Assembly (NCBI RefSeq): GCF_003545715.1
Contig: NZ_QVNU01000001.1
Location: 930,001-994,000 of the forward strand
Reading direction: 5' to 3'
From: Taibaiella koreensis
GTDB lineage: Bacteria > Bacteroidota > Bacteroidia > Chitinophagales > Chitinophagaceae
DNA length: 64,000 nucleotides
The notes under the pieces are model-generated. The model saw only the letters and a list, made by a program, of their open reading frames with translations, ran no database searches and had not been told where the DNA came from. The position numbers were made by a program, and so were the translations under genes. Positions 53,230 to 61,508 of the stretch are shown in pieces (position 1 is the first letter of the stretch; each line of letters begins with the position of its first letter).

Positions 53230-53267
53230 GATACTTCTTCTGTGCCTTTTGGCACAGAAGAAGTATC
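53230..53267. repeat. Perfect 17-bp stem-loop after the efflux operon
   Basis: Arms 53230-53246 and 53251-53267 are exact complements (GATACTTCTTCTGTGCC) around a TTTT loop, about 40 bp past the tolC-type stop. No T run follows on the plus strand, so it is not a standard terminator, though it could stop transcription or protect the mRNA 3' end. Confidence 0.7.
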
Positions 53268-53456
53268 CTCCGGCGGTTGAGCGCCTAGTCTTTTCGCTTT
53301 TTTGTAAAATGCTTCAGAAAACAACATTGATTTATTCAGGGCACATAGTACTCCAGAAGATAAATGAGTATACTGTGATAGAATAATGGTCCTGGTGCCG
53401 GTGGCAAAGTAACGGGACACTCTCTACCTGTTGAAACACATCGTTTGGACGTTAGT

Positions 53457-53984
53457 TTATTCTTCTGCCTCCGCCGGCTCCAGCTCGAAGCCATGCGATT
53501 TGCCATAAGCCTCTTGCGCCACATTTACTTTCTTGAGTGCTTCTTCTTCCTGGCTGGCCAGGTCAGTCAGTTTTTTTACAGCAGCGTCGATCTCGTCCTG
53601 TGTAGTATTGCTGTTCAGCTTTTCAAGAGGGGCGAATGCAGTTTCGATCATGTTTTTTTCGAAATTCAGGAAGTCGAGCACAGTAGCCTTCAGCTGAGCA
53701 CCATCTGTGCCCACTGGTGGCTGCCGTCTGATCTCGGCGATCTTCTTTTCTGTAAAAGCAGCGATCTTAGCGCGCGGTGCAGCCAGCTGTCCATAATTTT
53801 TAGAGCCTTCCATGATCTGCTGGAGCTGTGCACCCCATTCCAGCCCCAGGCTATACAGGGAGTCGGTAACAGCCGCCAGTTGGTCGTTGTATTGAAGCGG
53901 CGTGAGCTTCTTTTTCTGGCCGAAAGCCATGGTACCCAGGAAGCAACAAAGCAGAAAGGCAAAGAGGAAGGGTTTTGTTCGCAT
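53457..53984 (-). CDS. Secreted helical protein of unknown function
   Basis: A 175-residue protein with a signal peptide (about 1-22, ending AFGQ) and a mature part that is almost entirely helical and charged (for example LDFLNFEKNMIETAFAPLEKL). It ends with an acidic tail. It resembles the LIC11966-type surface protein pattern, but I would not rely on that. It converges on the efflux operon and has no obvious partner. Confidence 0.6.
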   Translation of the reverse strand: MRTKPFLFAFLLCCFLGTMAFGQKKKLTPLQYNDQLAAVTDSLYSLGLEWGAQLQQIMEGSKNYGQLAAPRAKIAAFTEKKIAEIRRQPPVGTDGAQLKATVLDFLNFEKNMIETAFAPLEKLNSNTTQDEIDAAVKKLTDLASQEEEALKKVNVAQEAYGKSHGFELEPAEAEE

Positions 53985-54139
53985 AGGCTTAGCTTGAGGG
54001 AGCGTAGAGCTGTATTTTATAAAAAAACAATGCCATCCCGGTTTTGTTGATTATAGGTTAGTATATGGCACCGGGCGCAAATATAATCAGCGTTTATGGC
54101 ATTCCCGAAAATAATGCCGGCTTCAATTACCCAAAATGC

Positions 54140-54167
54140 AAAGAGCCGCCCATAACGACAGCTCTTT
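54140..54167 (-). terminator. Weak hairpin after the small lipoprotein gene
   Basis: A 7-bp stem (AAAGAGC with GCTCTTT) around a 14-base loop, about 20 bp past the stop at 54189. T-rich sequence is present on both sides, so it may act in both directions. Confidence 0.5.
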
Positions 54168-54188
54168 TTGCATTCATGGTGTATAGGC

Positions 54189-54413
54189 TTAGTTCAGGGC
54201 GCAGCTTACGCCGGTATAGGCGCTGTATTGATTAGTGGAACCTTCACAGGTTGCTTTTGCATCCTTTTTCGACATTTTTTTCAGTTCAACTGTGTTGCTT
54301 TGCTGCTGGCCGCCGATACTCCAGGTGCAAGTGCATTTGTAATCTTTTTTGCAGGACGGAAACAAGGTGGCTCCTGCCAGGGCGATGATGGCCACTAATG
54401 TGATTTTTTTCAT
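54189..54413 (-). CDS. Small Cys-containing lipoprotein
   Basis: A 74-residue protein with a lipoprotein signal (lipobox LFPSC, Cys at about 21). The mature peptide is about 54 residues with four further Cys: two close together (KCTC), and one each in ATCEG and VSCAL. Two disulfides would be possible. Function unknown. Short cysteine-bearing lipoproteins like this are common in Bacteroidota and rarely characterised. Confidence 0.65.
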   Translation of the reverse strand: MKKITLVAIIALAGATLFPSCKKDYKCTCTWSIGGQQQSNTVELKKMSKKDAKATCEGSTNQYSAYTGVSCALN

Positions 54414-54529
54414 TTTTGTTTGTTTCCTGCGAATCTAAAGCGCTGCCTGCTAAGGTTATAAGGAGATTGGTGGCCTGGCGTTCCTGCTTTGTGGAATACA
54501 GAGGGAAATTTGCGGCCGGTATCTGGCAC

Positions 54530-55252
54530 CTATCCGTTCTTCAGCTTCTCCAGGAAGGCTTGCTTGTTCCTGCGGGCTACTTCAACCATGGAACCGTCGC
54601 ACATCTTGGCAAAAAGACCGTCGGCGCTGTGCAGCTTCACTACTTTATCAAGATGGACAATATGAGACAGGTGGCAGCGGAAAAAAGTAGCAGGATCAAG
54701 ATACGACTCGTAAGTCTTCATGCTACCGGATACCAGGTGCCGCACGCCCTTATCCAGGTGAAAAATGGTATAGCTGCCCGATGCTTCAACCCGGACAATG
54801 TCGGCCGGCCTGATAAAGATAATGCCGTCTTTCACCGGTAGCTCTATTACCTGGCGCGAGCTACCCGGGCCGGTCTCCCGTTTGGACGCCGGTCTGTTCC
54901 TGATATTATGGACGCAAGCTTTAAGCTCTTCTGCATCGATGGGTTTCAGCAGGTAATCGTGCGCCTTGTTCCTGATCGCCTTGATCGCATGCTCGGCATG
55001 CGCCGTCGTAAATACCAGGCAGAAGTCCTTATAATAGGTCTGCTCAAGCAGCTCGAAGCCCGACATCTGTGGCATGCTGATGTCCAGGAATACAATATCC
55101 GGCCGGTAATCGTCGATAAAGGTAATCCCTGCCTGTGGTTCGATAGCAGTAGCAACTACTTTTACATCGGGACAGTTCTTTTCGAGCAATAGCTTCAGGG
55201 TCTTTATACCCATGAGCTCGTCGTCCACGATAATGGCTCTGTACATGTTCAT
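54530..55252 (-). CDS. LytTR family response regulator
   Basis: A 240-residue transcription regulator. The receiver domain (about 1-120) has the acidic pair D10-D11, the phospho-acceptor D57 (VFLDISMP), T82/T83 and K103 (LLKPID). A LytTR DNA-binding domain follows (about 135-238; IFIRPADIVRVEASGSYTIF). Its ATG overlaps the stop of the kinase gene by 4 bp (ATGA), so the two are coupled. Target genes are not visible. Confidence 0.92.
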   Translation of the reverse strand: MNMYRAIIVDDELMGIKTLKLLLEKNCPDVKVVATAIEPQAGITFIDDYRPDIVFLDISMPQMSGFELLEQTYYKDFCLVFTTAHAEHAIKAIRNKAHDYLLKPIDAEELKACVHNIRNRPASKRETGPGSSRQVIELPVKDGIIFIRPADIVRVEASGSYTIFHLDKGVRHLVSGSMKTYESYLDPATFFRCHLSHIVHLDKVVKLHSADGLFAKMCDGSMVEVARRNKQAFLEKLKNG

Positions 55253-56823
55253 GTTTTCTTTAGGCTTTGCTGGGTTTCTTTTCCAGTGCTTCTTTCCGGC
55301 TGCCGGAACTGAGGTAACGTAATTTCTATCCTGGTGCCGGCATTACTGCCATCGTTGTTTTTCTTGTCGATGATCTGCAGCGTAAAGTGCTGTTGGCGGT
55401 CCTTGCTGAGTAATGCCAGCCGTTGCCGGATAAAGCCGATTGCCAGCGATTTTTCCTTATGCACTTCTACCGGCCCTTTAGTAGCGCTGCCGCGGCCGAT
55501 CCCATTGTCTTCGATAATGCAGCACAGCACGGCATCCGCGGGCCGGGTAAAGGCGATCATCAATTCTTTATCTCCCGTTTTGGCGAGGAGCCCATGCCAT
55601 ATCGCATTTTCAACAAAGGGTTGGATCATCAGGTGTGGGATGGCCGACCGGGCAATGTCAATGTTTTCGTCTACCCTTATGGTATAGTGGAAAGCGTTAT
55701 TAAATCGCAATGACTCCATTTCGAGGTAGCGGTGCAGAATGTCCAGTTCATCTTCGAGAGGAATGCTTTCACCTATATTACTTTCGAGCAGCTTGCGTAC
55801 GAGCCGGGAAAATTTACTGAGGTAAAGCTGGGCTTTCTCATGTTCCCGTGTAATAACGAAGTGTTGAATGGAGTTGAGCGAGTTAAAAATGAAATGCGGA
55901 TTCATTTGTGCCCGTACGGCGCGTAGTTCCATCTCCTGCAGTCTGTTGCTGAGGAGCAGTTGTTCCTCTTTCCGTTTCAGGCTACGGCGCCGGTTACGCA
56001 GCAGCAGGTAGGAGAGGCCGGTAACCAGGGCGAGCAGGAGCAATGCTTTCCCGGCGTAGTCTATTACGGGGCGCCAGCGATTGGGGTCCGGGGCTTCGTA
56101 CAAACCTTTGATCTCTGCCGGCGACAGCACTCTGTGAAAGATCTGGATGTCGTCAAAAATGCCTAATGAAAAGCGACTGTTTTTTTTGCTGGCCGTATTG
56201 CCAACCACAACGGAATCGGCACTCAAATAAACCGTTTCAAAATTTTTGGCCATGCATCCCTGTAGCTCGCCATCAATATAAAAGCACATTTGGTGGTTAT
56301 CAAAAGTCATGGCGAGATGGCGCCACTGGTTAAATTGCATTTCTTCAATAGAAGCAATACTGGCTTCGGTAGTGGAATCTTTTGTGGTATGCACTACAAG
56401 CCGGTTAGCATAGCTGTCGTAGCCCATGGAATACGCTACAATGAAGTCGTCGCCCGGGCCGTTTTTGGTGATGATCACAGGGTTTGATGCCTGTCCTTTA
56501 CCAATGTATATTCTCCGGTGTAGCTTTATCCAAATGGAAATGGTACCCGCATGGGGTTTAAGCAGTGAAGACGTGCCCAGGTTCAGATAGCTGTTTTCTG
56601 TACCATTGAGGTATACCGCCGATTGCTTATTGCCAAAGCGGTCGGTAGCCAGCACTGCCGCCGATGCCCTTACCGGCGATCTGTGGTTGTTCTCGGCAAT
56701 CTCGTGCTGGTTAAAATCGAAAGTCAGCACTGTGGTTGAATCCGGTTGGGCCTGCGCCGGGGTAAGGGATATGCCAAGCAGCAGACCGATCCATAAGTTG
56801 CGGCTTATCCTGTAGTGAAACAT
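55249..56823 (-). CDS. LytS-type sensor histidine kinase with LamG sensor domain
   Basis: A 524-residue membrane kinase. A signal peptide (about 1-26) leads into a periplasmic LamG/concanavalin-like domain (about 30-245; TISIWIKLHRR, QWRHLAMTFDNHQMCFYIDG, IFDDIQIFHRVLSPAEI). Then come one membrane helix (about 257-276), a coiled linker, and a His_kinase domain with the phospho-acceptor region QMNPHFIFNSLNSIQHF (H at about 310), then an HATPase_c domain (VENAIWHGL, EDNGIGRG). The LamG domain suggests glycan or extracellular ligand sensing. The start is the ATG at 56823. The response regulator follows with a 4-bp overlap. Confidence 0.9.
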   Translation of the reverse strand: MFHYRISRNLWIGLLLGISLTPAQAQPDSTTVLTFDFNQHEIAENNHRSPVRASAAVLATDRFGNKQSAVYLNGTENSYLNLGTSSLLKPHAGTISIWIKLHRRIYIGKGQASNPVIITKNGPGDDFIVAYSMGYDSYANRLVVHTTKDSTTEASIASIEEMQFNQWRHLAMTFDNHQMCFYIDGELQGCMAKNFETVYLSADSVVVGNTASKKNSRFSLGIFDDIQIFHRVLSPAEIKGLYEAPDPNRWRPVIDYAGKALLLLALVTGLSYLLLRNRRRSLKRKEEQLLLSNRLQEMELRAVRAQMNPHFIFNSLNSIQHFVITREHEKAQLYLSKFSRLVRKLLESNIGESIPLEDELDILHRYLEMESLRFNNAFHYTIRVDENIDIARSAIPHLMIQPFVENAIWHGLLAKTGDKELMIAFTRPADAVLCCIIEDNGIGRGSATKGPVEVHKEKSLAIGFIRQRLALLSKDRQQHFTLQIIDKKNNDGSNAGTRIEITLPQFRQPERSTGKETQQSLKKT

Positions 56824-57024
56824 ACCGGGCGGCCTTAAGCTGCAAATAATACAAGGCAATGCCGTACGGGGGCGAAGCCGTATATCGTTTGTGCAGACGA
56901 TGCAATGGATGAGCTGGGGTTCGAAGGGGCCATTAGAGATGGGTTTACAGGACAATTACAGAGGTTCAAATCTGTAATTCATATATTGGTATCTGGTTGA
57001 TGGCTAAATTAAGATAATAGGCGC

Positions 57025-57062
57025 AAAAAAAACAATACACGGGCAGTAAAACCCGTGTATTG
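57025..57062 (-). terminator. Intrinsic terminator of the transketolase gene
   Basis: A perfect 11-bp stem (CAATACACGGG, 57033-57043, with its complement 57052-57062) followed on the minus strand by eight T. It lies 30 bp past the stop at 57092. Confidence 0.88.
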
Positions 57063-57091
57063 CTAAAGAAAAATTTCCGGAATGGATTTAT

Positions 57092-58051
57092 TTATTTGCG
57101 TTGGATCGCTCTTTCTGCCGCGGCAATAATATGTTCCGTGGTCAGGCCATATTTTTTCAGCAGGTCGGCAGGCTTGCCGCTTTCTCCGAAGGTATCTTGT
57201 ACGGCTACATATTCATGCGGTACGGGGCAGTGGCGGGAAGCCACATTGGCAACGCTGTCGCCCAGGCCGCCGTTGATCTGATGTTCTTCCGCGGTCACCA
57301 CGCAGCCGGTCTTTTTCAGCGAAGCGACGATCGCCTCTTCATCCAGGGGCTTAATGGTATGCATATTGATCACATCGCAGGAGATGCCTTTCGCTTCCAG
57401 GGCGCGGGCAGCTTCCAGGGCGGTCCATACCATATGGCCACAAGCGATAATGGAAACGTCTTTACCTTCATTCATCACCTGGGCTTTGCCGATCACGAAG
57501 TCGCTGCCGTCGGCCTTGGTGAAGTTGGCCCATTTTACCCGGCCAAAGCGCAGGTACACAGGTCCCTGGTAATCGGCGATAGCCATGGTCGCAGCCTTGG
57601 TCTGGTTAAAATCGCAGGGTACGATTACCGTCATGCCCGGCAGCATCTTCATCATCCCTATGTCTTCCAGCACCTGGTGGGTGGCGCCGTCTTCGCCCAG
57701 GGTAAGCCCGGCATGAGAAGCACATATCTTAACGTTCTTGCCACTGTAGGCCACCGACTGACGGATCTGGTCGTATACCCTTGATGTCGAAAAGTTGGCA
57801 AAGGTAGTCGTATAAGGGATCTTACCGCCTATGGTGAGGCCCGCGGCTATGCCTATCATATTGGCTTCAGCGATGCCTACCTGTATAAAACGTTCGGGGA
57901 AATCCTTGATAAATGCGTTGAGCTTAAGGGAGCCGGCGAGGTCGGCGGTAAGCGCTACGACTTCAGGGTTCTTTTGGGCCACTTCGTGAATGCCTTCACC
58001 AAAGCCCGCGCGGGTTTCTTTTTCGTTTTGTGCGGTAAAATCCTGCAACAT
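57092..58051 (-). CDS. Transketolase C-terminal subunit
   Basis: A 319-residue protein equal to the rear half of transketolase: the pyrimidine-binding domain (about 8-175; ALTADLAGS, VGIAEANMIGIAAGL, ASHAGLTLGEDGATHQ) and the C-terminal domain (about 190-310). In split transketolases it works with a separate N-terminal (thiamine-diphosphate-binding) subunit. That partner is not next to it here, although the two are usually adjacent. It is a single-gene unit with its own terminator and a -7 box at 58089. Confidence 0.88.
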   Translation of the reverse strand: MLQDFTAQNEKETRAGFGEGIHEVAQKNPEVVALTADLAGSLKLNAFIKDFPERFIQVGIAEANMIGIAAGLTIGGKIPYTTTFANFSTSRVYDQIRQSVAYSGKNVKICASHAGLTLGEDGATHQVLEDIGMMKMLPGMTVIVPCDFNQTKAATMAIADYQGPVYLRFGRVKWANFTKADGSDFVIGKAQVMNEGKDVSIIACGHMVWTALEAARALEAKGISCDVINMHTIKPLDEEAIVASLKKTGCVVTAEEHQINGGLGDSVANVASRHCPVPHEYVAVQDTFGESGKPADLLKKYGLTTEHIIAAAERAIQRK

Positions 58052-58088
58052 GTGAGCGTAAAAATTGTTAGGTATGAAAAATGTGCCG

Positions 58089-58096
58089 CAAAAGTA
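58089..58096 (-). promoter_or_regulatory. -7 box (TACTTTTG) of the transketolase gene
   Basis: On the minus strand TACTTTTG matches TAnnTTTG, about 37 bp before the ATG at 58051. No clear -33 TTG. Confidence 0.4.
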
Positions 58097-58208
58097 AAAC
58101 TATTTATCCTGTTCTGGTAATGCATTTTACGCGCGCTGGGGAAAAGTCGCGGACTTTTTCTGATATATTTTTTCCAACTTTGCAGGAAGAGGTAACCCCC
58201 AATCTGCA

Positions 58209-58523
58209 ATGTTGAAACGCGCGCTGAAGATTCTTGCCAATAAATATACCATTACAGCAGTGCTTTTTCTGCTGCTGATGCTGTTTTTCGATCAGAACGA
58301 CTGGTTCACCCAGCATGAAAGGGAAACAGAGCTGCGGCAAACGCAGGAGAAGATCGATCACCTTAATGGAGAGGTGGTCCGCATGGAAAAGGAGCTTAAC
58401 GATCTGAACGGAAGTAATGCCAGGCTGGAGCAATATGCCCGGGAAAAGTACCATGAAAAGCGGGATGGTGAGGACGTTTACCTCATTGTCCCCGATTCGG
58501 GAAAAGCACCGGTGAAAAAGTAA
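58209..58523 (+). CDS. Septum formation initiator family protein (DivIC/FtsB)
   Basis: A 104-residue bitopic membrane protein: a short cytoplasmic start, one helix (about 13-27), then a periplasmic coiled coil (about 35-80; ELRQTQEKIDHLNGEVVRM) and a conserved end (LEQYAREKYHEKRDGEDVYLI). This is the form of DivIC/FtsB, a division-complex protein that works with FtsL and FtsQ. Length fits. Transcribed away from the transketolase gene. Confidence 0.88.
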   Translation: MLKRALKILANKYTITAVLFLLLMLFFDQNDWFTQHERETELRQTQEKIDHLNGEVVRMEKELNDLNGSNARLEQYAREKYHEKRDGEDVYLIVPDSGKAPVKK

Positions 58524-58609
58524 GCGTTCCATCCCGGAACGCGGCAAAATTTGATCCGGATATACTAAAAGGGTCTCCGGCTTCGTTTTACCTTTAAATT
58601 TATGCCCAA

Positions 58610-58819
58610 ATGGAAAAAAAACTACACGTTTCTTTACCTTCTAACTTATCTGCCCTATCCCTGCCCGATCCGCACCATAGCCTTCAACAAACCCACATGG
58701 AAGAAGAATTCAGTGCTGAACTGGCTGTATTACAACAGCAAAAGATGATGCCCCGCCCCGAGGCAGTAGCGCATTTACTACAAATGATCGCACAACAATC
58801 TGTGGCCGAGCAGCACTAG
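58610..58819 (+). CDS. Small conserved-looking protein of unknown function
   Basis: A 69-residue open frame between divIC and the peptidase gene. No signal peptide or membrane helix; the second half is helical and rich in Gln, Glu and Met (FSAELAVLQQQKMM). Codon choice is unremarkable for the window and the ATG is well placed, about 85 bp after the previous stop. It may be a real small gene; I do not recognise it. Confidence 0.5.
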   Translation: MEKKLHVSLPSNLSALSLPDPHHSLQQTHMEEEFSAELAVLQQQKMMPRPEAVAHLLQMIAQQSVAEQH

Positions 58820-58934
58820 ACAGGGCTGCCTGTTCCTTAACGCACATACCCCCCGCAGGACAAATTCCCTTATCCGGGGGGAGGAATATGCTGCTTTTGT
58901 GCCGTACATTAGCGCGACATTTTCCAACGCGTCT

Positions 58935-61118
58935 ATGAATCAATTCTCTTTTATGCAGAAGCTGCGTCTGGCAGCATTGCTCCTATGTGCTGCGCCGGCA
59001 TTGCTTTGGGCCAGGGGCGACCGGCAAATCACGCTGGAGGACATCTGGCAAAACGGCACCTTCATGGTGAAGAATGTACCGGGCTTCAATACCCTCAATG
59101 ATGGTCGTCGCTATACCAGGCTCGACCAGGAAGGGCGCCGGCAGCAGATCAATTTATACGATATCGCCAACGGCAAAAAAACAAAGACTTTGTTTTCCGG
59201 CGGCAACGCCGACACCATCATCGATTATGCTTTTTCCAATGACGAACAGAAGATACTCCTGTTTGCCAGTCCGCAGCCGGTATACCGTCGTTCGACCCGG
59301 TATAAGGTAAGCGTATACGATCTGGCATCGGGACAAGTGCAGCCCTTGTCCCCCGAACCCGTGCTGCATGCCACGTTCAACCCTCAGGGAACCAGGGTGG
59401 CCTATGTAAGGGAAAACGACCTCTATATTAAGGACCTCTCCTCGGGCGCAGAGACCCGGGTAACTACCGACGGTAAACGCAACAGCATCATTAACGGCAA
59501 CTGCGACTGGGTATACGAAGAGGAATTTGAATTTTCAAAAGCCTTTGAATGGTCGCCCGATGGCAATCGCCTGGCCTATTACCGTTTTGATGAAAGTGGG
59601 GTAAAGGAATATACCATTCCTTATTACGAGAGCGACAACTATCCCCGGCTTTATACTTATAAGTATCCCAAGGCTGGTGAGCGTAACTCCATAGTGACCA
59701 TCCATATTTACGATGTGGCCCGAGGCAATACCGTACAGGCGCAGACCGGGCCCGAGACCGATCAGTATATTCCGCGAATCCGCTGGAGCCGCACAAAGGA
59801 CCAGCTTTGCGTTTATCGTATGAACCGTCTGCAGAACAAGCTGGAATTACTGCTTACCGATGCCGGTAGCGGTAAGGCGGAAACAATCTATACCGAAGAA
59901 AATGCCGGCTATATCGAGATCAATGATAACCTTACTTTTCTCCCCGATGGCCATTCTTTTATCATGACCTCTGAGCAAGGGGGCTTCAATCAGCTATACA
60001 AATGGGACTGGGCCGGGAAGAAGCTTACGCCGCTTACGCCGGGTGGCTGGGATGTGGATGTCCTGCAGGGCGTAGATGAGCAACGCCAATGTGTGTATTA
60101 CACTGCAGGTGTAAGCAGTCCCATGGAACGTAAGCTCTACCAGGTCGACTGGAAGGGAGGAACGGCAAAATGCCTTACACCCGCCGAAGGTACGCACGAG
60201 ATCACGCCCTGCACAGGTTTCGAATACTTTCTCGATAAGCATTCCCGCATGAATGAGGTACCGGTATACAGCCTTATCGACCGGGAAGGGAAGCTGATCC
60301 GTGTGCTGGAAGATAACCAGGCATTGAAGAAGAAGATGGAGGACTATGCCTTCAGTACAATAACCGCACTGCAGATCCCCAATGGCAAAGGCGAGCAACT
60401 GAATGCCTGGATGATCAAACCACCGGGATTTGACCCCTCCCGAAAATATCCCGTATTACTATACCAGTACAGTGGCCCGGGTTCGCAGGAAGTGGCCGAT
60501 AAATTCCCGCTGGGCAATTATTTCTGGCACCAGATGATGGCGCAGAAAGGTTACATTATCGTTTGTGCCGATGGGATGGGTACCGGTGGGCGTGGCGAGC
60601 AATTCAAGAAAAAGACCTACCTGCAACTGGGTAGGTATGAAAGCGACGATCAGATCGCTGTGGGTAAGTATATGGCGGCTCAGGGCTATGTAGACCCGGC
60701 CAGGATAGGCATATGGGGCTGGAGCTTTGGCGGCTTTATGAGCGCCACCTGTATTATGAAGGGTGCCGACGTGTTTAAGACCGCCGTGGCAGTAGCCCCG
60801 GTGACCAACTGGCGTTTTTACGATAATATTTATACCGAGCGTTATATGCGTACACCGGCCGAAAATGCCAAAGGTTACGATGAAAATGCCCCGGAAAAAA
60901 TGGCGGCGAAACTGAAGGGTAATTTCCTGATGATCCACGGTACCGCCGATGACAATGTGCATTTTCAGAATGCAGTCATTCTGACGGATGAGCTGGTCAA
61001 AGCCAACAAACAATTTGAATCGGAATATTATCCCAATAAGAATCATGGGATCTATGGCGGTGTTACCCGGCTGCAGCTGTATCGCCGTATGACCGAGTTT
61101 CTGCTGAGAAGCCTGTAA
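58935..61118 (+). CDS. Dipeptidyl peptidase IV (S9B) family protein
   Basis: A 727-residue exported serine peptidase that removes X-Pro/X-Ala dipeptides. The signal peptide ends near LLWARG. An N-terminal beta-propeller (about 45-450) contains the S9B signature DWVYEEEFEF, whose glutamates bind the substrate N-terminus. The C-terminal alpha/beta-hydrolase domain has S597 (GWSFGG), an Asp in HGTADDNVHF and H704 (NKNHGI). The start is the ATG at 58935. It is followed by a strong terminator. Likely role: peptide use in the periplasm. Confidence 0.92.
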   Translation: MNQFSFMQKLRLAALLLCAAPALLWARGDRQITLEDIWQNGTFMVKNVPGFNTLNDGRRYTRLDQEGRRQQINLYDIANGKKTKTLFSGGNADTIIDYAFSNDEQKILLFASPQPVYRRSTRYKVSVYDLASGQVQPLSPEPVLHATFNPQGTRVAYVRENDLYIKDLSSGAETRVTTDGKRNSIINGNCDWVYEEEFEFSKAFEWSPDGNRLAYYRFDESGVKEYTIPYYESDNYPRLYTYKYPKAGERNSIVTIHIYDVARGNTVQAQTGPETDQYIPRIRWSRTKDQLCVYRMNRLQNKLELLLTDAGSGKAETIYTEENAGYIEINDNLTFLPDGHSFIMTSEQGGFNQLYKWDWAGKKLTPLTPGGWDVDVLQGVDEQRQCVYYTAGVSSPMERKLYQVDWKGGTAKCLTPAEGTHEITPCTGFEYFLDKHSRMNEVPVYSLIDREGKLIRVLEDNQALKKKMEDYAFSTITALQIPNGKGEQLNAWMIKPPGFDPSRKYPVLLYQYSGPGSQEVADKFPLGNYFWHQMMAQKGYIIVCADGMGTGGRGEQFKKKTYLQLGRYESDDQIAVGKYMAAQGYVDPARIGIWGWSFGGFMSATCIMKGADVFKTAVAVAPVTNWRFYDNIYTERYMRTPAENAKGYDENAPEKMAAKLKGNFLMIHGTADDNVHFQNAVILTDELVKANKQFESEYYPNKNHGIYGGVTRLQLYRRMTEFLLRSL

Positions 61119-61159
61119 CAAGACTTGCAAGCGGTTGCCAGAGGCAACTAAACATAAAT

Positions 61160-61190
61160 CAGGCCGCCCGGAAGGGCGGCCTGAACATTT
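61160..61190 (+). terminator. Intrinsic terminator of the DPP IV gene
   Basis: A perfect 10-bp GC-rich stem (CAGGCCGCCC with its complement) around a GGAA loop, followed by AACATTTTTG. It lies about 40 bp after the stop at 61118 and may also serve the minus-strand gene at 61206. Confidence 0.8.
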
Positions 61191-61205
61191 TTGCTGCAGC
61201 ACGTA

Positions 61206-61412
61206 TTACTTTGCTACGGGAGCGGTGGTCTCAGCCTTGTCCGCTTTCTTCATTTTATGAACTTTTTTCTTTTCGGCTTTGGCAGGCTTGGCTTCGTCAG
61301 TCTTAGGCTGCTCTTGTTTGGTTTCCTGCTTGGTTTTGGTAGTTGATTTTTGAGCAAAAGCAGCGCCGCCGAACATAGTCAGGGCCAAAGCTGCGATCAT
61401 TACTTTTTTCAT
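61206..61412 (-). CDS. Small secreted Lys-rich protein
   Basis: A 68-residue protein with a signal peptide (about 1-20, ending AFAQ) and a mature tail of about 48 residues made almost entirely of Lys, Thr, Glu, Ala and Pro. It looks disordered and strongly basic in its second half. No domain is recognised. It is a stand-alone gene between two terminated units. Confidence 0.6.
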   Translation of the reverse strand: MKKVMIAALALTMFGGAAFAQKSTTKTKQETKQEQPKTDEAKPAKAEKKKVHKMKKADKAETTAPVAK

Positions 61413-61508
61413 TTTATGTATGTTTTGAGTCCTAAAGATAGGGGAGGACGCAAATACAAATTGACTAAGCTTGTGTTAATAGCAATTGCTTAGCAAATCG
61501 ACCGGGCA

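Noticed and set aside
58524-58541. Short GCGTTCC/GGAACGC hairpin right after divIC
   Set aside because: A 7-bp stem without a T run; too weak to call a terminator.
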